In this document: piece by piece, positions 17,854-26,450 of the stretch
Layout of the letters: each line of letters starts with the position of its first letter
How positions within the stretch are numbered: the stretch's first letter is position 1
DNA from: Planctomycetota bacterium
GTDB taxonomy: Bacteria > Planctomycetota > Phycisphaerae > Phycisphaerales > UBA1924
Length of the DNA stretch: 64,000 bases
Direction: 5' to 3'
Assembly (NCBI GenBank): GCA_023432465.1
Contig: JAEYUO010000076.1
Coordinates: forward strand, 1-64,000
Notes under the pieces: model-generated
Told to the model about the DNA's origin: nothing
The model's input: only the letters and a program-made list of their open reading frames with translations
Database searches by the model: none
Made by a program: the position numbers and the translations under genes

Positions 17854-18533
17854 ACGACGATCTCTGTCACAGGAAGATCGGTCAGGTCTTTCCACATCGC
17901 GGGGCGATCCGCATCGATGCCGTCAAGACCACCCCCAAGGTCACCAATCGCGACGGAGCCATCGCCAATCCACCTGATCGAACCTGCGGTCGGCACCAGC
18001 GCGATCGGCACGATCTCATCGGACTTCTCGGCCGGCACCGGAGTCTCGCCCTGCTCGGAGTCAGCGGCATCGATGTGATCCTGAGTCGGCGCGCCGCTCC
18101 CGTCGGTCACAGGCGGAACCACCGGTGCAGGCTCGTCGGAAGCCTCCTCGACCGTCTCGTACTCGGCCTCATCGTCGATCTCCGGCCCGCGATCCTGGCC
18201 GAAGTCGTAGAGGTCGGCATCCGAACCGGGCGCAACATCGGCAATATCGGCGTGCGGCGCTTCGGCCTGGGATCGCGTAGTGAACGCGTACAGGTCACCG
18301 CCGTCGTCTGTGTTCGCTTCCAACTCCGCTGCGCACTCCCCGTTGCCATAAGTCGGATCGTCGGCACGAACCAAGAACGATTCGCCGCCATCGAGGCGTG
18401 TGATCTCAATGAGCTCATCGCACGCCGGGGTGCCGCACGAGCCATCGAACACCCGCCGCGGCTCGAGCCGCTCCAGACCGGTGAACGCGGAACGAGCAGA
18501 CACGGAACGAACATGAGCGAACCGCTTGAGCAT
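17844..18533 (-). CDS. LEPR-XLL-like acidic protein
   Basis: The 229-residue product opens with MLKRFAHVRSVSARSAFTGL followed by ERLEPRRVFDG (residues 21-31). This resembles the LEPR-XLL motif found at the start of large exported planctomycete proteins, although RVF replaces xLL. The rest is strongly acidic and low in complexity, with no clear fold; long LEPR-XLL proteins normally carry large repeat domains, so this one is very short. ATG 18533 was preferred because upstream in-frame sequence is antisense to the M16 peptidase. It is convergent with thiE and overlaps it by 10 bp. Confidence 0.65.
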   Translation of the reverse strand: MLKRFAHVRSVSARSAFTGLERLEPRRVFDGSCGTPACDELIEITRLDGGESFLVRADDPTYGNGECAAELEANTDDGGDLYAFTTRSQAEAPHADIADVAPGSDADLYDFGQDRGPEIDDEAEYETVEEASDEPAPVVPPVTDGSGAPTQDHIDAADSEQGETPVPAEKSDEIVPIALVPTAGSIRWIGDGSVAIGDLGGGLDGIDADRPAMWKDLTDLPVTEIVVQA

Positions 18534-18728
18534 GGGTGGGGTCTCTGATCTTGTGATGTGTGATGCGATTGGAGGCTGGAGAAAGGTGCCACGGGGGCGC
18601 ACCGCCACCACCAATACAACCCGATCCGGAGCATTGGGAGGTGGGGCTATGCGGGCCGGAGCGGCGGGGAGGGCCTTATCGGGACTTCCGCTCGCCGGAG
18701 ATGGCGGCGTGCCGATAGACTCGGGGTT

Positions 18729-20006
18729 ATGGGAGTCACTTTTCTCGAGCACACGCTGAGCAACGGTCTTCGGGTCATCGCGGAGATTGACCCTTCTGCG
18801 CACTCCGCCGCGACGGGGTACTTCGTCCGCACCGGGGCACGGGATGAAGCGTCCGGCGTGATGGGCGTAAGTCACTTCCTTGAGCACATGATGTTCAAGG
18901 GAACCAACCGCCGCACGACCGAGCAGATCAACGCGGACTTTGACCGGATCGGGGCCCGAAACAACGCCTACACCAGCCACGAGATGACGTGCTTCCACGC
19001 GACGGTCCTCCCAGACCGGCTGCTGGGGGACGGCGGCGCGCTGGAGATCCTCGGCGACATGATGCGCCCCGCGCTCCGCGAAGAGGACTTCGCCACCGAG
19101 AAGAACGTGATCCTCGAAGAGATCGCGATGTATCAGGACAATCCGTTCTGGGTGCTGTATGAACGGGCGGCCGAAGTGCACTACGGGGCGCGGCCGGATG
19201 CTGGCGATGCCGCCGCGACGATCGAGGCGGGGATGCACCCCCTGGGTCACCGCGTGCTGGGGACGAGCCGGTCGATCACGGACCTGAGCGTCGAGCAGAT
19301 GCGGGCCTACTTCGCGAACCGCTACTCCGCCGACAACACCGTGGTCGCCCTCGCGGGCAACGTGGACTTTGATGCCGCGGTCCGGCAGATCGAGCGGCAA
19401 TCCGGAAGCTGGGAACGCACCGGCGCAGCGCGAGTCTCCACGCAGCCGCCCTACGCCGAGCGGACATTCGAGCTCCGCAGCGAGAAGGTGAACCGGGCGT
19501 ACGCGCTGATGCTCACGCCCGCGCCCAGCGCGACCGATCCCATGCGCTACCCCGCGACACTGATGTCCCAGGCCCTGGGCGGCCCCGACAACAGCCGCCT
19601 GCACTGGGCGCTGGTCGAGACGGGCATCGCCGAGAACGCCGAATCCGGATTCGACGGCAAGGACAGCACCGGCGAGTTCCTCGTCTTTGTCTCGTGCGAT
19701 CCGGATCGCCTCGAAGAGGCCTGGAAGATCGCCGAACGCGAGCTCGATGCCGCCACCTCAACCATCACCGACAGTGACCTCGAACGCATCCGCGCCAAGG
19801 CGGCAACAGGCGTCACACTCGCGGGCGAACGGCCCAGCGGACGCATGCAGCGGTTGGGGCGGCAGTGGATGTACCGCGCCGAGTACACAACCCTCGAAAC
19901 CGAACTCGAGCGAATCAACGCCGTCACGCTCGCGGATGTGCGGCGCGTGCTCGAGCAGTATCCGCTGCGGCCACGGACCGTTGGGACACTCCTCCCGATG
20001 GCTTGA
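18729..20006 (+). CDS. M16 family zinc peptidase (insulinase/processing-peptidase type)
   Basis: The 425-residue product is a single M16 unit of the PqqL or mitochondrial-processing-peptidase beta type. The inverted zinc motif HFLEH (HxxEH) lies at about residues 50-54, with the downstream Glu in EKNVILEEIAM at about residue 120. The C-terminal R/Y region is present (RAYALMLTPAPSATD). No signal peptide is visible, so it is probably cytoplasmic. It is a single gene, where many bacteria have a tandem pair with one inactive partner. Substrate unknown. Confidence 0.9.
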   Translation: MGVTFLEHTLSNGLRVIAEIDPSAHSAATGYFVRTGARDEASGVMGVSHFLEHMMFKGTNRRTTEQINADFDRIGARNNAYTSHEMTCFHATVLPDRLLGDGGALEILGDMMRPALREEDFATEKNVILEEIAMYQDNPFWVLYERAAEVHYGARPDAGDAAATIEAGMHPLGHRVLGTSRSITDLSVEQMRAYFANRYSADNTVVALAGNVDFDAAVRQIERQSGSWERTGAARVSTQPPYAERTFELRSEKVNRAYALMLTPAPSATDPMRYPATLMSQALGGPDNSRLHWALVETGIAENAESGFDGKDSTGEFLVFVSCDPDRLEEAWKIAERELDAATSTITDSDLERIRAKAATGVTLAGERPSGRMQRLGRQWMYRAEYTTLETELERINAVTLADVRRVLEQYPLRPRTVGTLLPMA

Positions 20007-20017
20007 CCAACCGCCCC

Positions 20018-21535
20018 TCAGGCCGCGGGCGCCGCAACGGTCGGGGCATAGACCCGGATCGCGTTGCAGCCGGCCTTCTTCGCCGCCTTGACGGCCTGCT
20101 CGACGATCATGAGCAGCGAGCTGACATCCTCGAACCGTTCGATCGTGCCGGTATCAACGACCGCCAGCCCGACGCTCACGGTGACCTCCACGTTCGGCGG
20201 CGCGCCGTACGGCGCGGTGACGAGCCTGACCGGACTGCCGGCCACCGCGAGCCTCGCGGCCTCGCACGCCCGCACGGCATCAACACGGCTCGTCCGCGGC
20301 ATGACAACCGCGATGCGATTCTCATCGTACCTCGCGACAAGCGTCTGCGCATTCCGCAAGACACGATCGAGGCGCCCCGCAATGACAACCAGCACGTTGT
20401 CGCCGCTGTCGCGCCCGATCTCACCGGTAATCTTCAGGAGCTGGTCGATCTCAAAAACCGCAACGCCCAGCGGCGTGCGGGCCGACTTGGCCTGCTCGAA
20501 CGCGGCGATCAGCGTCTGATCAAACCGGGCTCGGCTGGATACGCCCGTCAGCTCATCCCGGGACGGCACGTCGGCATCACTCAACTGCACGGGAAGCTCA
20601 TCCGGAGTGTCGTCCGCCGGAATCGTCATCGTCGCGAGCTGCTCGCGGGCGATCGCCAGGATCGCCTCGGTGTCCGGCGCGCTCCCCGCGGGCACGGCGA
20701 GGAACCGGGCAACCTCCCGAGCAGCGACCGTGATCGCCCTCAGGACCTCATCCGCAGTCCCCTCGTCAATCGCGAACCACTGCGAGGCTTTGTCGTAGAA
20801 CCGCCGGAGCGTCGGGGCGGGCTCGGTCGCGTCGAGCAGTTCCGCCGCGATGTTGCCAAGTCCTACAGCGCGGCAGATGGCCGAATACTCGCTGGGCGCA
20901 GCGGTCGGCTTCTCGTGATACTTGATGGGCATCACAAGCTCCTCGGGGAGCTTCCACCGCTGCGCAAGCAGCGCGCCCACATCCGCGTGCTGGACCTGGA
21001 ACGCGTCGAGCTCAAGCTTCGAGACCCCGCGGTGGTCGCTGCCGGCGAGCGCGATCACGCGGTCATACTCGGCGCCGATCGCCTGGTGCAGGGCAATCAT
21101 CCCCACATCCTGCAGCAAACCGCCGAGGAAGCACTCTTCCTGATTGCCGATCCCCGCCTTCGCGGCGATCTGCTTGGCCGCGACACCCGTGTAGAGGGCA
21201 CGCCGCCAGTGCGCCGACATGTCCAGCCCCTCGGGGTCACAGTCCTTGATCGCCCCAACCAGCGAGAACCCCAGGGCCAGGCTCTTCACCGCCGAGAGCC
21301 CGAGCATCACGATTGCCTGGTTGATGCTGCTGCACTTCTTGCGGAGCCCGAACAGGCTTGAGTTGACAGTCCGCAGGATCTTCGCCGCCAGCGCCTGATC
21401 GTTCTGGATCGTCTCCGCGAGGTCCTTGAACGACACCGTCTCCGAGTGCGTCAGCTCGATCACGCGCGCCGCCACAGCAGGCAGGCTGGGAAGCCGGTCG
21501 CACTTCAGGACTTTGTCGAGCACATCGGGATTCAT
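20018..21535 (-). CDS. HDOD-domain protein with degenerate GGDEF domain
   Basis: The 505-residue product has an N-terminal HDOD domain (about residues 1-270: LPSLPAVAARVIEL, ILRTVNSSLFGL, LLQDVGM). A GGDEF-type domain follows, starting at DELTGVSSRARFD (about residue 330). The catalytic GGDEF loop is replaced by ARYDENRIAVVMP, so diguanylate cyclase activity is unlikely and a binding or regulatory role is more plausible. HDOD proteins commonly act in signalling without enzyme activity. ATG 21535 is chosen because the sequence before it is low-complexity. It is convergent with the M16 peptidase gene, with an 11-bp gap. Confidence 0.85.
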   Translation of the reverse strand: MNPDVLDKVLKCDRLPSLPAVAARVIELTHSETVSFKDLAETIQNDQALAAKILRTVNSSLFGLRKKCSSINQAIVMLGLSAVKSLALGFSLVGAIKDCDPEGLDMSAHWRRALYTGVAAKQIAAKAGIGNQEECFLGGLLQDVGMIALHQAIGAEYDRVIALAGSDHRGVSKLELDAFQVQHADVGALLAQRWKLPEELVMPIKYHEKPTAAPSEYSAICRAVGLGNIAAELLDATEPAPTLRRFYDKASQWFAIDEGTADEVLRAITVAAREVARFLAVPAGSAPDTEAILAIAREQLATMTIPADDTPDELPVQLSDADVPSRDELTGVSSRARFDQTLIAAFEQAKSARTPLGVAVFEIDQLLKITGEIGRDSGDNVLVVIAGRLDRVLRNAQTLVARYDENRIAVVMPRTSRVDAVRACEAARLAVAGSPVRLVTAPYGAPPNVEVTVSVGLAVVDTGTIERFEDVSSLLMIVEQAVKAAKKAGCNAIRVYAPTVAAPAA

Positions 21536-21680
21536 GCGTGAACCACCAGCACCTTCACCGCGGCCGGCACGGCCCGCGGTTCCATTCCTACACAGGCCAA
21601 TCGTCATTCCCACCCCCCCACTTCATCCCGGCGGCAGTATCGGACGCACCGTCACCCGTTCCCGGACCCTCACCATGGGC

Positions 21681-22418
21681 TCAGACGGACGTGCGTCCGA
21701 GCACCAGCGCCTGGGTCGGGGGTTCCTCCCCAAGCACATGCCGGATGTACGCCCCGAGCAGCCGCGCCGCCCTCCGGACCGCCTGCGATTCCTCGGTCCC
21801 GGCAATGCCGGCACCGGCCGCAACACGCCGCAACAGTTCGACAGTCTCGCGCCGAACCAGCCATGCGTTTTCGCCGGACGGGTCCGCGGACTCCGGCAGA
21901 TCCGTGATCCCGCCCAGAACAGGGTCAAACCGGTAGGTCCGCTGGTTCGTGTCCGGCGACAGGTCCCCCAGAGTCGGGCGGAACCCGGCCTCTCTCAACA
22001 CCGCCCACTGAAACACCAGCACACTCTCGGTGACGCCGTTCGATAGTCCCCGAAGCGCGGTGATCAACGCATCATGCAGCGTCGGATGGGCATCGTGATC
22101 GCGAACGAAACGCTGGGTCAGGTCCGCGAAATACATCCCCGCATGAAACTCGGTCAGGCCGCGGCGGAGCGAAGGGAATGTCTCCCGCAGGTCCCACTCC
22201 GTCAGCAGGGCCAGCTCGGAAGACGGCCGGAAGATCAGCCCGGCCTCGGCCCGAGTGAGCATCTCCACGCCGCCCGAGTACGGCGACTTCGGCCGGCGCG
22301 AACCCTTCGCAAGCGCGCGGACCAGTCCGTGAGACCGCGTGAACAGCGTCACCGTCTGGCTGGTCTCGGACCAGTCCCAATGGCGGATACAGACGGCATC
22401 GTCATGAACGGTCGGCAC
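21681..22418 (-). CDS. recO: DNA repair protein RecO
   Basis: RecO loads RecA with RecR in gap repair and anneals single strands. From the GTG at 22418 the 245-residue product has the normal length. It shows the N-terminal OB fold (DDAVCIRHWDWSETSQTVTL, then GLVRALAKGSRRPKS) and the helical C-terminal domain ending YIRHVLGEEP. No zinc-finger cysteines are visible, as in some RecO proteins. The gene is divergent from a fabZ-like gene over 49 bp. Confidence 0.85.
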   Translation of the reverse strand: MPTVHDDAVCIRHWDWSETSQTVTLFTRSHGLVRALAKGSRRPKSPYSGGVEMLTRAEAGLIFRPSSELALLTEWDLRETFPSLRRGLTEFHAGMYFADLTQRFVRDHDAHPTLHDALITALRGLSNGVTESVLVFQWAVLREAGFRPTLGDLSPDTNQRTYRFDPVLGGITDLPESADPSGENAWLVRRETVELLRRVAAGAGIAGTEESQAVRRAARLLGAYIRHVLGEEPPTQALVLGRTSV

Positions 22419-22467
22419 AGGGGCGATGGTACTTGGCCGGAGTCGCGCCGGCTGATACCGTCCGCCC

Positions 22468-22884
22468 ATGCACTTTGACCTTGTCGATCGCGTGTTGGCC
22501 GTTTCGGCGGAGCGGATCGTGACACTGAAGCAGGTGAGCCGCGCAGAGGAATACCTGCAGGACCACTTCCCCGAGTTCCCGGTCCTCCCCGGCGTGTTCA
22601 TGGTCGAGTCGCTGGTTCAGGCCGCGCGTCGGCTCATCGAGCACAACGGCGGACCGACGCGGCTGGTGCTCGGCGGCGTACGGGCCCTGAAGTACGGGTC
22701 GTTCGTCCGTCCGGGAGAATCGCTGCGCGTCGAAGTAACCCTCCACAAAGCCAACCCAGACGGCACGTTTGAGTTCAAAGGGGAAGGATCGGTTCTGCGG
22801 GCACTCGGAGGCGATGGCACCGAAACAGGTGATACACCGACCGCGGTTTCAGGGCGATTCGTGCTCCGCCCGATTCACGGTTGA
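22468..22884 (+). CDS. fabZ: FabZ-like 3-hydroxyacyl-ACP dehydratase
   Basis: The 138-residue hot-dog protein has the FabZ active-site motif DHFPEFPVLPGVFMVE. His33 and Glu47 are 14 residues apart, as in E. coli FabZ. It should dehydrate 3-hydroxyacyl-ACP in fatty acid synthesis. The opening is shorter than usual at MHFDLVDRVL. It is the first of three same-strand genes (FabZ-like, ACP-like, second FabZ-like) with gaps of 82 and 49 bp, which suggests a dedicated acyl pathway. It may be a paralogue of a housekeeping fabZ elsewhere. Confidence 0.88.
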   Translation: MHFDLVDRVLAVSAERIVTLKQVSRAEEYLQDHFPEFPVLPGVFMVESLVQAARRLIEHNGGPTRLVLGGVRALKYGSFVRPGESLRVEVTLHKANPDGTFEFKGEGSVLRALGGDGTETGDTPTAVSGRFVLRPIHG

Positions 22885-22966
22885 ACCACCGTTTTCTTCG
22901 TCGTGCGGTGTGTGTCAGGCGTGTCGCCACGACGTTGCGGGTTTCCGCGGCTAAACTCCGGCCCCT

Positions 22967-23353
22967 ATGACACGAGACGATATCTTTGCGAAGGTCCGAG
23001 ACGTCCTGGTTGATGCGCTGGCGGTGGATGATGAGGAGGTCACCGAGTCCGCATCCCTGATCAACGACCTCGGCGCCGAGTCCATCGACTTCCTGGACAT
23101 CGTGTTCAAGCTGGAACAGTCGTTCGGGATCAAGATCGCTCAGGGTGAACTGTTTCCCGAGGGCGTGACCCAGGACCCCAAGTTCGTGAAGGACGGGATG
23201 GTCACGCCAGACGGGCTGGTCGCCATGAAGGCCAAGCTGCCGCACGTCGATTTTTCGAGCTTTGAGAGCGACCCGCGAATCTCCAAGGTCGCCTCGGTGT
23301 TCACCGTCGGGACCATCGTGAAGTTCATCGAGGGCAAGCTCGCGAAGAAGTGA
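22967..23353 (+). CDS. acyl carrier protein with large internal insertion
   Basis: The 128-residue product starts as a normal acyl carrier protein. The phosphopantetheine site is Ser39 in LGAESIDFLDIVFKLE. After helix II there is an insertion of about 40 residues (starting near ELFPEGVTQDPKF) before the final helix VGTIVKFIEGKL. Ordinary ACPs are about 78 residues, so this is a specialised carrier. It lies between two FabZ-type dehydratase genes. The insertion could be a partner-recognition element. Function in a specific lipid is inference. Confidence 0.88.
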   Translation: MTRDDIFAKVRDVLVDALAVDDEEVTESASLINDLGAESIDFLDIVFKLEQSFGIKIAQGELFPEGVTQDPKFVKDGMVTPDGLVAMKAKLPHVDFSSFESDPRISKVASVFTVGTIVKFIEGKLAKK

Positions 23354-23402
23354 GCGGCGAGGGGCGGGCGGGGAGGGGCTGACGGGCAGCAGGAAGACCG
23401 CA

Positions 23403-23939
23403 ATGCGATGGATGTGGATCGACCGCGTTGTGGAACTCGTGCCGCGGCAGCGAATGGTCGCGATCAAGAACGTCTCGCTCGCTGAAGAACACCTCCACGA
23501 TCACTTCGCCGCCGACGCCACGCGGGACCTGGCCGCGCTGCCGATCATGCCCGCGAGCCTGATCCTCGAAGGCACCGCCCAGACGGCAGGAATCCTCGTA
23601 GGCCACGCCGAGGCCTTCCGCGAGAAGGTCATCCTCGCCAAGATCAATCGTGCGGAGCTGACGCGCGAGGCGACGCCGGGAACGACGCTGCGCTATACCG
23701 CGACGATCGAGCGGATGGATGACGCCGGCGCAAGCACCCGGACGAGGATCGAGCTGTTCGATCACGCAAACCCCGAAACGGGTTTCACCGAGATCGGGCA
23801 GGTCGAGATGATGTTCAGTCACCTCGATCAGAACATGGGTGGGGCGGGCAAGACGGGCGAGGCGTTCCCGGAGCACAACTTCGTGTTCGGCGAAGGCTTC
23901 AAGACCCTGCTGCGGACCAGCGGCATCGCGGTGCCCTGA
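23403..23939 (+). CDS. second FabZ/FabA-type hot-dog dehydratase
   Basis: The 178-residue product opens MRWMWIDRVVEL, as in FabZ. Its active-site region is DHF (His34), then an 11-residue insert, then LPIMPASLILEGTAQ with Glu56. Both expected catalytic residues are present, but the spacing is stretched from 14 to 22 and the usual PG is replaced by PA. It may accept a different acyl chain or act as an isomerase or regulatory partner. The C-terminus has an extra 40 residues. Its stop overlaps that of the convergent downstream gene in the palindrome TGATCA. Confidence 0.82.
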   Translation: MRWMWIDRVVELVPRQRMVAIKNVSLAEEHLHDHFAADATRDLAALPIMPASLILEGTAQTAGILVGHAEAFREKVILAKINRAELTREATPGTTLRYTATIERMDDAGASTRTRIELFDHANPETGFTEIGQVEMMFSHLDQNMGGAGKTGEAFPEHNFVFGEGFKTLLRTSGIAVP

Positions 23940-24302
23940 TCACGCCGTCATGTTCTGATACGCGACAAAGCCAAGCTGTGTGAGCGACAGCACCGACGGG
24001 ATCGCCGAGATCGCGATCGCCCACTCGGCGACGCGTTTGGCCGTAGCGAGGCGGACACGCCCGACATGCTCGCAGATCGAAATGACGAGGATGGCGGTCG
24101 CCATCTTGAAGGCAATCAGCCCCCAGAAGCCGCCGGAGTCGATGATCCGTGCCGCGATCCCGTTGACCTCAATCCCGCCGAAGTGATGGAGCATTGTGTT
24201 GGTCAACACGAGGTCAAGCACGCACACCAGCAGATACCAGCAGTAGTGATCGGGGAAGAGCACATGATTGCGCGCCGGCGCGGCGGAAGTGGAGATGGTC
24301 AT
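23940..24302 (-). CDS. small integral membrane protein, DUF5658-like
   Basis: The 120-residue product has three or four membrane helices. The pattern LDLVLTNTMLHHFGGIEVNG at about residues 29-48 resembles the LDL..T...L..GG.E.NP signature of DUF5658 proteins. Function unknown. It is convergent with the FabZ-like gene, with the two stop codons sharing TGATCA. A gap of about 120 bp separates its start from the aroDE stop, and both are on the minus strand. Confidence 0.72.
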   Translation of the reverse strand: MTISTSAAPARNHVLFPDHYCWYLLVCVLDLVLTNTMLHHFGGIEVNGIAARIIDSGGFWGLIAFKMATAILVISICEHVGRVRLATAKRVAEWAIAISAIPSVLSLTQLGFVAYQNMTA

Positions 24303-24422
24303 CGGGGCTCCCTTCGAGCCGGAAGCAGTCCGGTTGATCCGGCTTTCCCTGCAAACACGGGAAGATGTACCACCAAGCGATTCGCCTGCCGCGGCGGGCC
24401 GGTTGCAAACCCGATCGAGAGC

Positions 24423-26285
24423 CTACTTGCCGCCGAGGGAATCGCGGCAGATGCGGTCAAACAGCCGCAGCGGAGCCTGCCGACCCGTCCACGCGGTGAA
24501 CTGCATCCCCGCCTGCGCGACAAACATCCCCAACCCGTCAATGAGTGTCAGGCCCAGCTCATCCGCCGCGGCGAGCAGCGGCGTGCGGAGCGGGTTATAA
24601 ACGGTGTCAAACACCACCGGCTCGAGCGTGCTGCCGTCGGCACGCTGGCGATGGATGGCTGTCCAGTCTCGCAGCAGCGCAGGCTCCACGGCGCACGCCT
24701 TGGGCGCAGGGCCGCCGGACATGCCTTGTGGTGTGCAGTTCACAACCGCATCCGGATTGAGCCCGGGAAGATCCGCGAGGTCCGCCACCGAGATGCGCGA
24801 TCTCGCGGCATCATCGGGCAACCGCGAGCGGAGATCCATGACGAGCGCCTCGGCCGTATCGCGCGTGCGGTTGAAGATGATGACGCTCGCGCCCTCAAGC
24901 AGCAGCCCCGCGGCGATGGCCCGCGCAACACCGCCCGCGCCGATGAGCGCGATGGTCCGCCCGGGCAGTTGCTCAAGCGCCTGCGCAAGACAGCCCGCCG
25001 CTGCGGGCGCATCGGTGTTCACAATGCGCGCTGCGCTGTAGCTGCCGCCGCCGGTTTCGCCGGGCCGACGCTCCACCACCAGTGTGTTCCCCGCGGCGGC
25101 AAGTTCGCTCAACGCGTCGATCGACCAACGCGTGTCGCCCGCGGCGATCCGCTCACGAGCAAAGCGGACAAGGTGCTGCTTGTGCGGAACCGTGACCGAG
25201 CACCCCGCAAAGTCGAGCCGCGGATGCTCGACCAAGGCATCGATCGTCGCCTTGAAGTGCTCGTACTCGGGCCCGACGGGCAGCGGGAGATACACCGCGT
25301 TGCACGGATCTGCATCGGTGTTGTCCCATGAGTCCGCGGCGTAGGCCTCGAACCCCGCGTTGTGAATGACCGGTGAGAGCGAGTGCTCGATCGGCCAGCC
25401 GATCACGCCCAGCACGCGCGTGCGCTTGTTGATGGAGCGGAAGCGATACACATCCAGCAGGTCGCGGATGGCAAGCTGGCCGGGCGCGGTGGCCGCGCCG
25501 GAGCGGATTGAGGCAAAGGTAAGGAAGCCTCCAAACTTGGGCGCCAGCACCCGGGACAGAAGGCCAAAGCGGCCCATGGCCAGCGCGATCAGCGGCTTGC
25601 CCGCGGCGTGATCCACGAGCAAGTCGAACAGTTCGAGATTGTCGCGCACCGAGCGCGCGGTGATGACGACCTTGGCGATCCGCGCGGCAGGCTGCTGCGC
25701 GATGGCATCAACCCTGCGAAGAAGATCCGCCGGTCGGCCCGTGAAGTCGTGGAACGAGAGGATCAGGCCCGTCGAAAGGAGCCTGCGCTGCGCAGGGTGA
25801 TCGACCGCGAGGTCAACCTTCTGGCGGATGTTCGCGCTGCGCGTGTACGTCGCAAGCTCGACGTCGATGTACCGCGGCGGATGCCACCCCCCGCTGCCCG
25901 CCGCCCCACCCCCTCCGCCCCGCTCCCCGCTGCCCTCATCCCCCCGCCGGCTGGACCGTCCGGTGTCATCTCCCGCGTTGCCGAGCCGCTCGTACAGCGA
26001 GATGCGCGCCGAATCATCCCCGTCGTACCCCGCATCCTTGTCGGACCCGGCTTCGGATGCGGCGCGGCAGGTGACGATGCACGGGAGCGGAGAATCGCGG
26101 ACCAAACGCAGGATCGCGCGGACCTCGCGGTCATCGAGCTGGCCCTCGGATGTCAGGGAACCCGAAAAGAACGAGTCGATACGGAACTCGACGATGTCCG
26201 CGCCGGCATCGCGAGCCTCGGCGGCATCGCGGAGAGCCGTGGGCTCATCCTCGACCATGATCGGCACGCACAGCAGTGTGGCCAT
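24423..26285 (-). CDS. aroDE: bifunctional 3-dehydroquinate dehydratase / shikimate dehydrogenase
   Basis: One 620-residue chain carries steps 3 and 4 of the shikimate pathway. Residues 1-300 are type I dehydroquinase: VEFRID, the catalytic His in LILSFHDF and the Schiff-base Lys in AKVVITA. Residues 320-620 are AroE: GWPIEHSLSPVIHN, SVTVPHK (catalytic Lys), and the NADP-binding GAGGVARAI with FNRT after it. Fusion of AroD to AroE is known from plants and some bacteria. A Gly/Arg/Asp low-complexity insert of about 40 residues (near 115-155) breaks the AroD half, probably as a surface loop. ATG 26285 starts at MATLLCVPIM. Confidence 0.93.
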   Translation of the reverse strand: MATLLCVPIMVEDEPTALRDAAEARDAGADIVEFRIDSFFSGSLTSEGQLDDREVRAILRLVRDSPLPCIVTCRAASEAGSDKDAGYDGDDSARISLYERLGNAGDDTGRSSRRGDEGSGERGGGGGAAGSGGWHPPRYIDVELATYTRSANIRQKVDLAVDHPAQRRLLSTGLILSFHDFTGRPADLLRRVDAIAQQPAARIAKVVITARSVRDNLELFDLLVDHAAGKPLIALAMGRFGLLSRVLAPKFGGFLTFASIRSGAATAPGQLAIRDLLDVYRFRSINKRTRVLGVIGWPIEHSLSPVIHNAGFEAYAADSWDNTDADPCNAVYLPLPVGPEYEHFKATIDALVEHPRLDFAGCSVTVPHKQHLVRFARERIAAGDTRWSIDALSELAAAGNTLVVERRPGETGGGSYSAARIVNTDAPAAAGCLAQALEQLPGRTIALIGAGGVARAIAAGLLLEGASVIIFNRTRDTAEALVMDLRSRLPDDAARSRISVADLADLPGLNPDAVVNCTPQGMSGGPAPKACAVEPALLRDWTAIHRQRADGSTLEPVVFDTVYNPLRTPLLAAADELGLTLIDGLGMFVAQAGMQFTAWTGRQAPLRLFDRICRDSLGGK

Positions 26286-26315
26286 TGGGTGAGGGTAGGG
26301 AGGGGAAGGAGAAAC

Positions 26316-26427
26316 GTCCTGAGTCCTGATGTCCTGAGTCCTGATGTCCTGATGTCCTGAGTCCTGTCGAGGTACGACGTGAGCCCAAGACTCGCTATAC
26401 AGGACCCAGGACTCAGGACCCAGGACG
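26316..26427. repeat. inverted pair of heptamer arrays
   Basis: Seven tandem units of GTCCTGA or GTCCTGAT fill 26316-26366. Four units of CAGGACN fill 26400-26427 and are the reverse complement of the same core. The 33-bp spacer has no repeat. The arms could pair into a long imperfect hairpin or cruciform. The array lies in the divergent region between aroDE (ATG 26285) and the TPR/YggX gene (ATG 26451), where both promoters should be. Confidence 0.85.
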
Positions 26428-26450
26428 CTCTTACTCCCTACCGTTGCTGC

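Noticed and set aside
26316..26427. CRISPR array
   Set aside because: The units are 7-8 bp with no spacers, and no cas gene is present.
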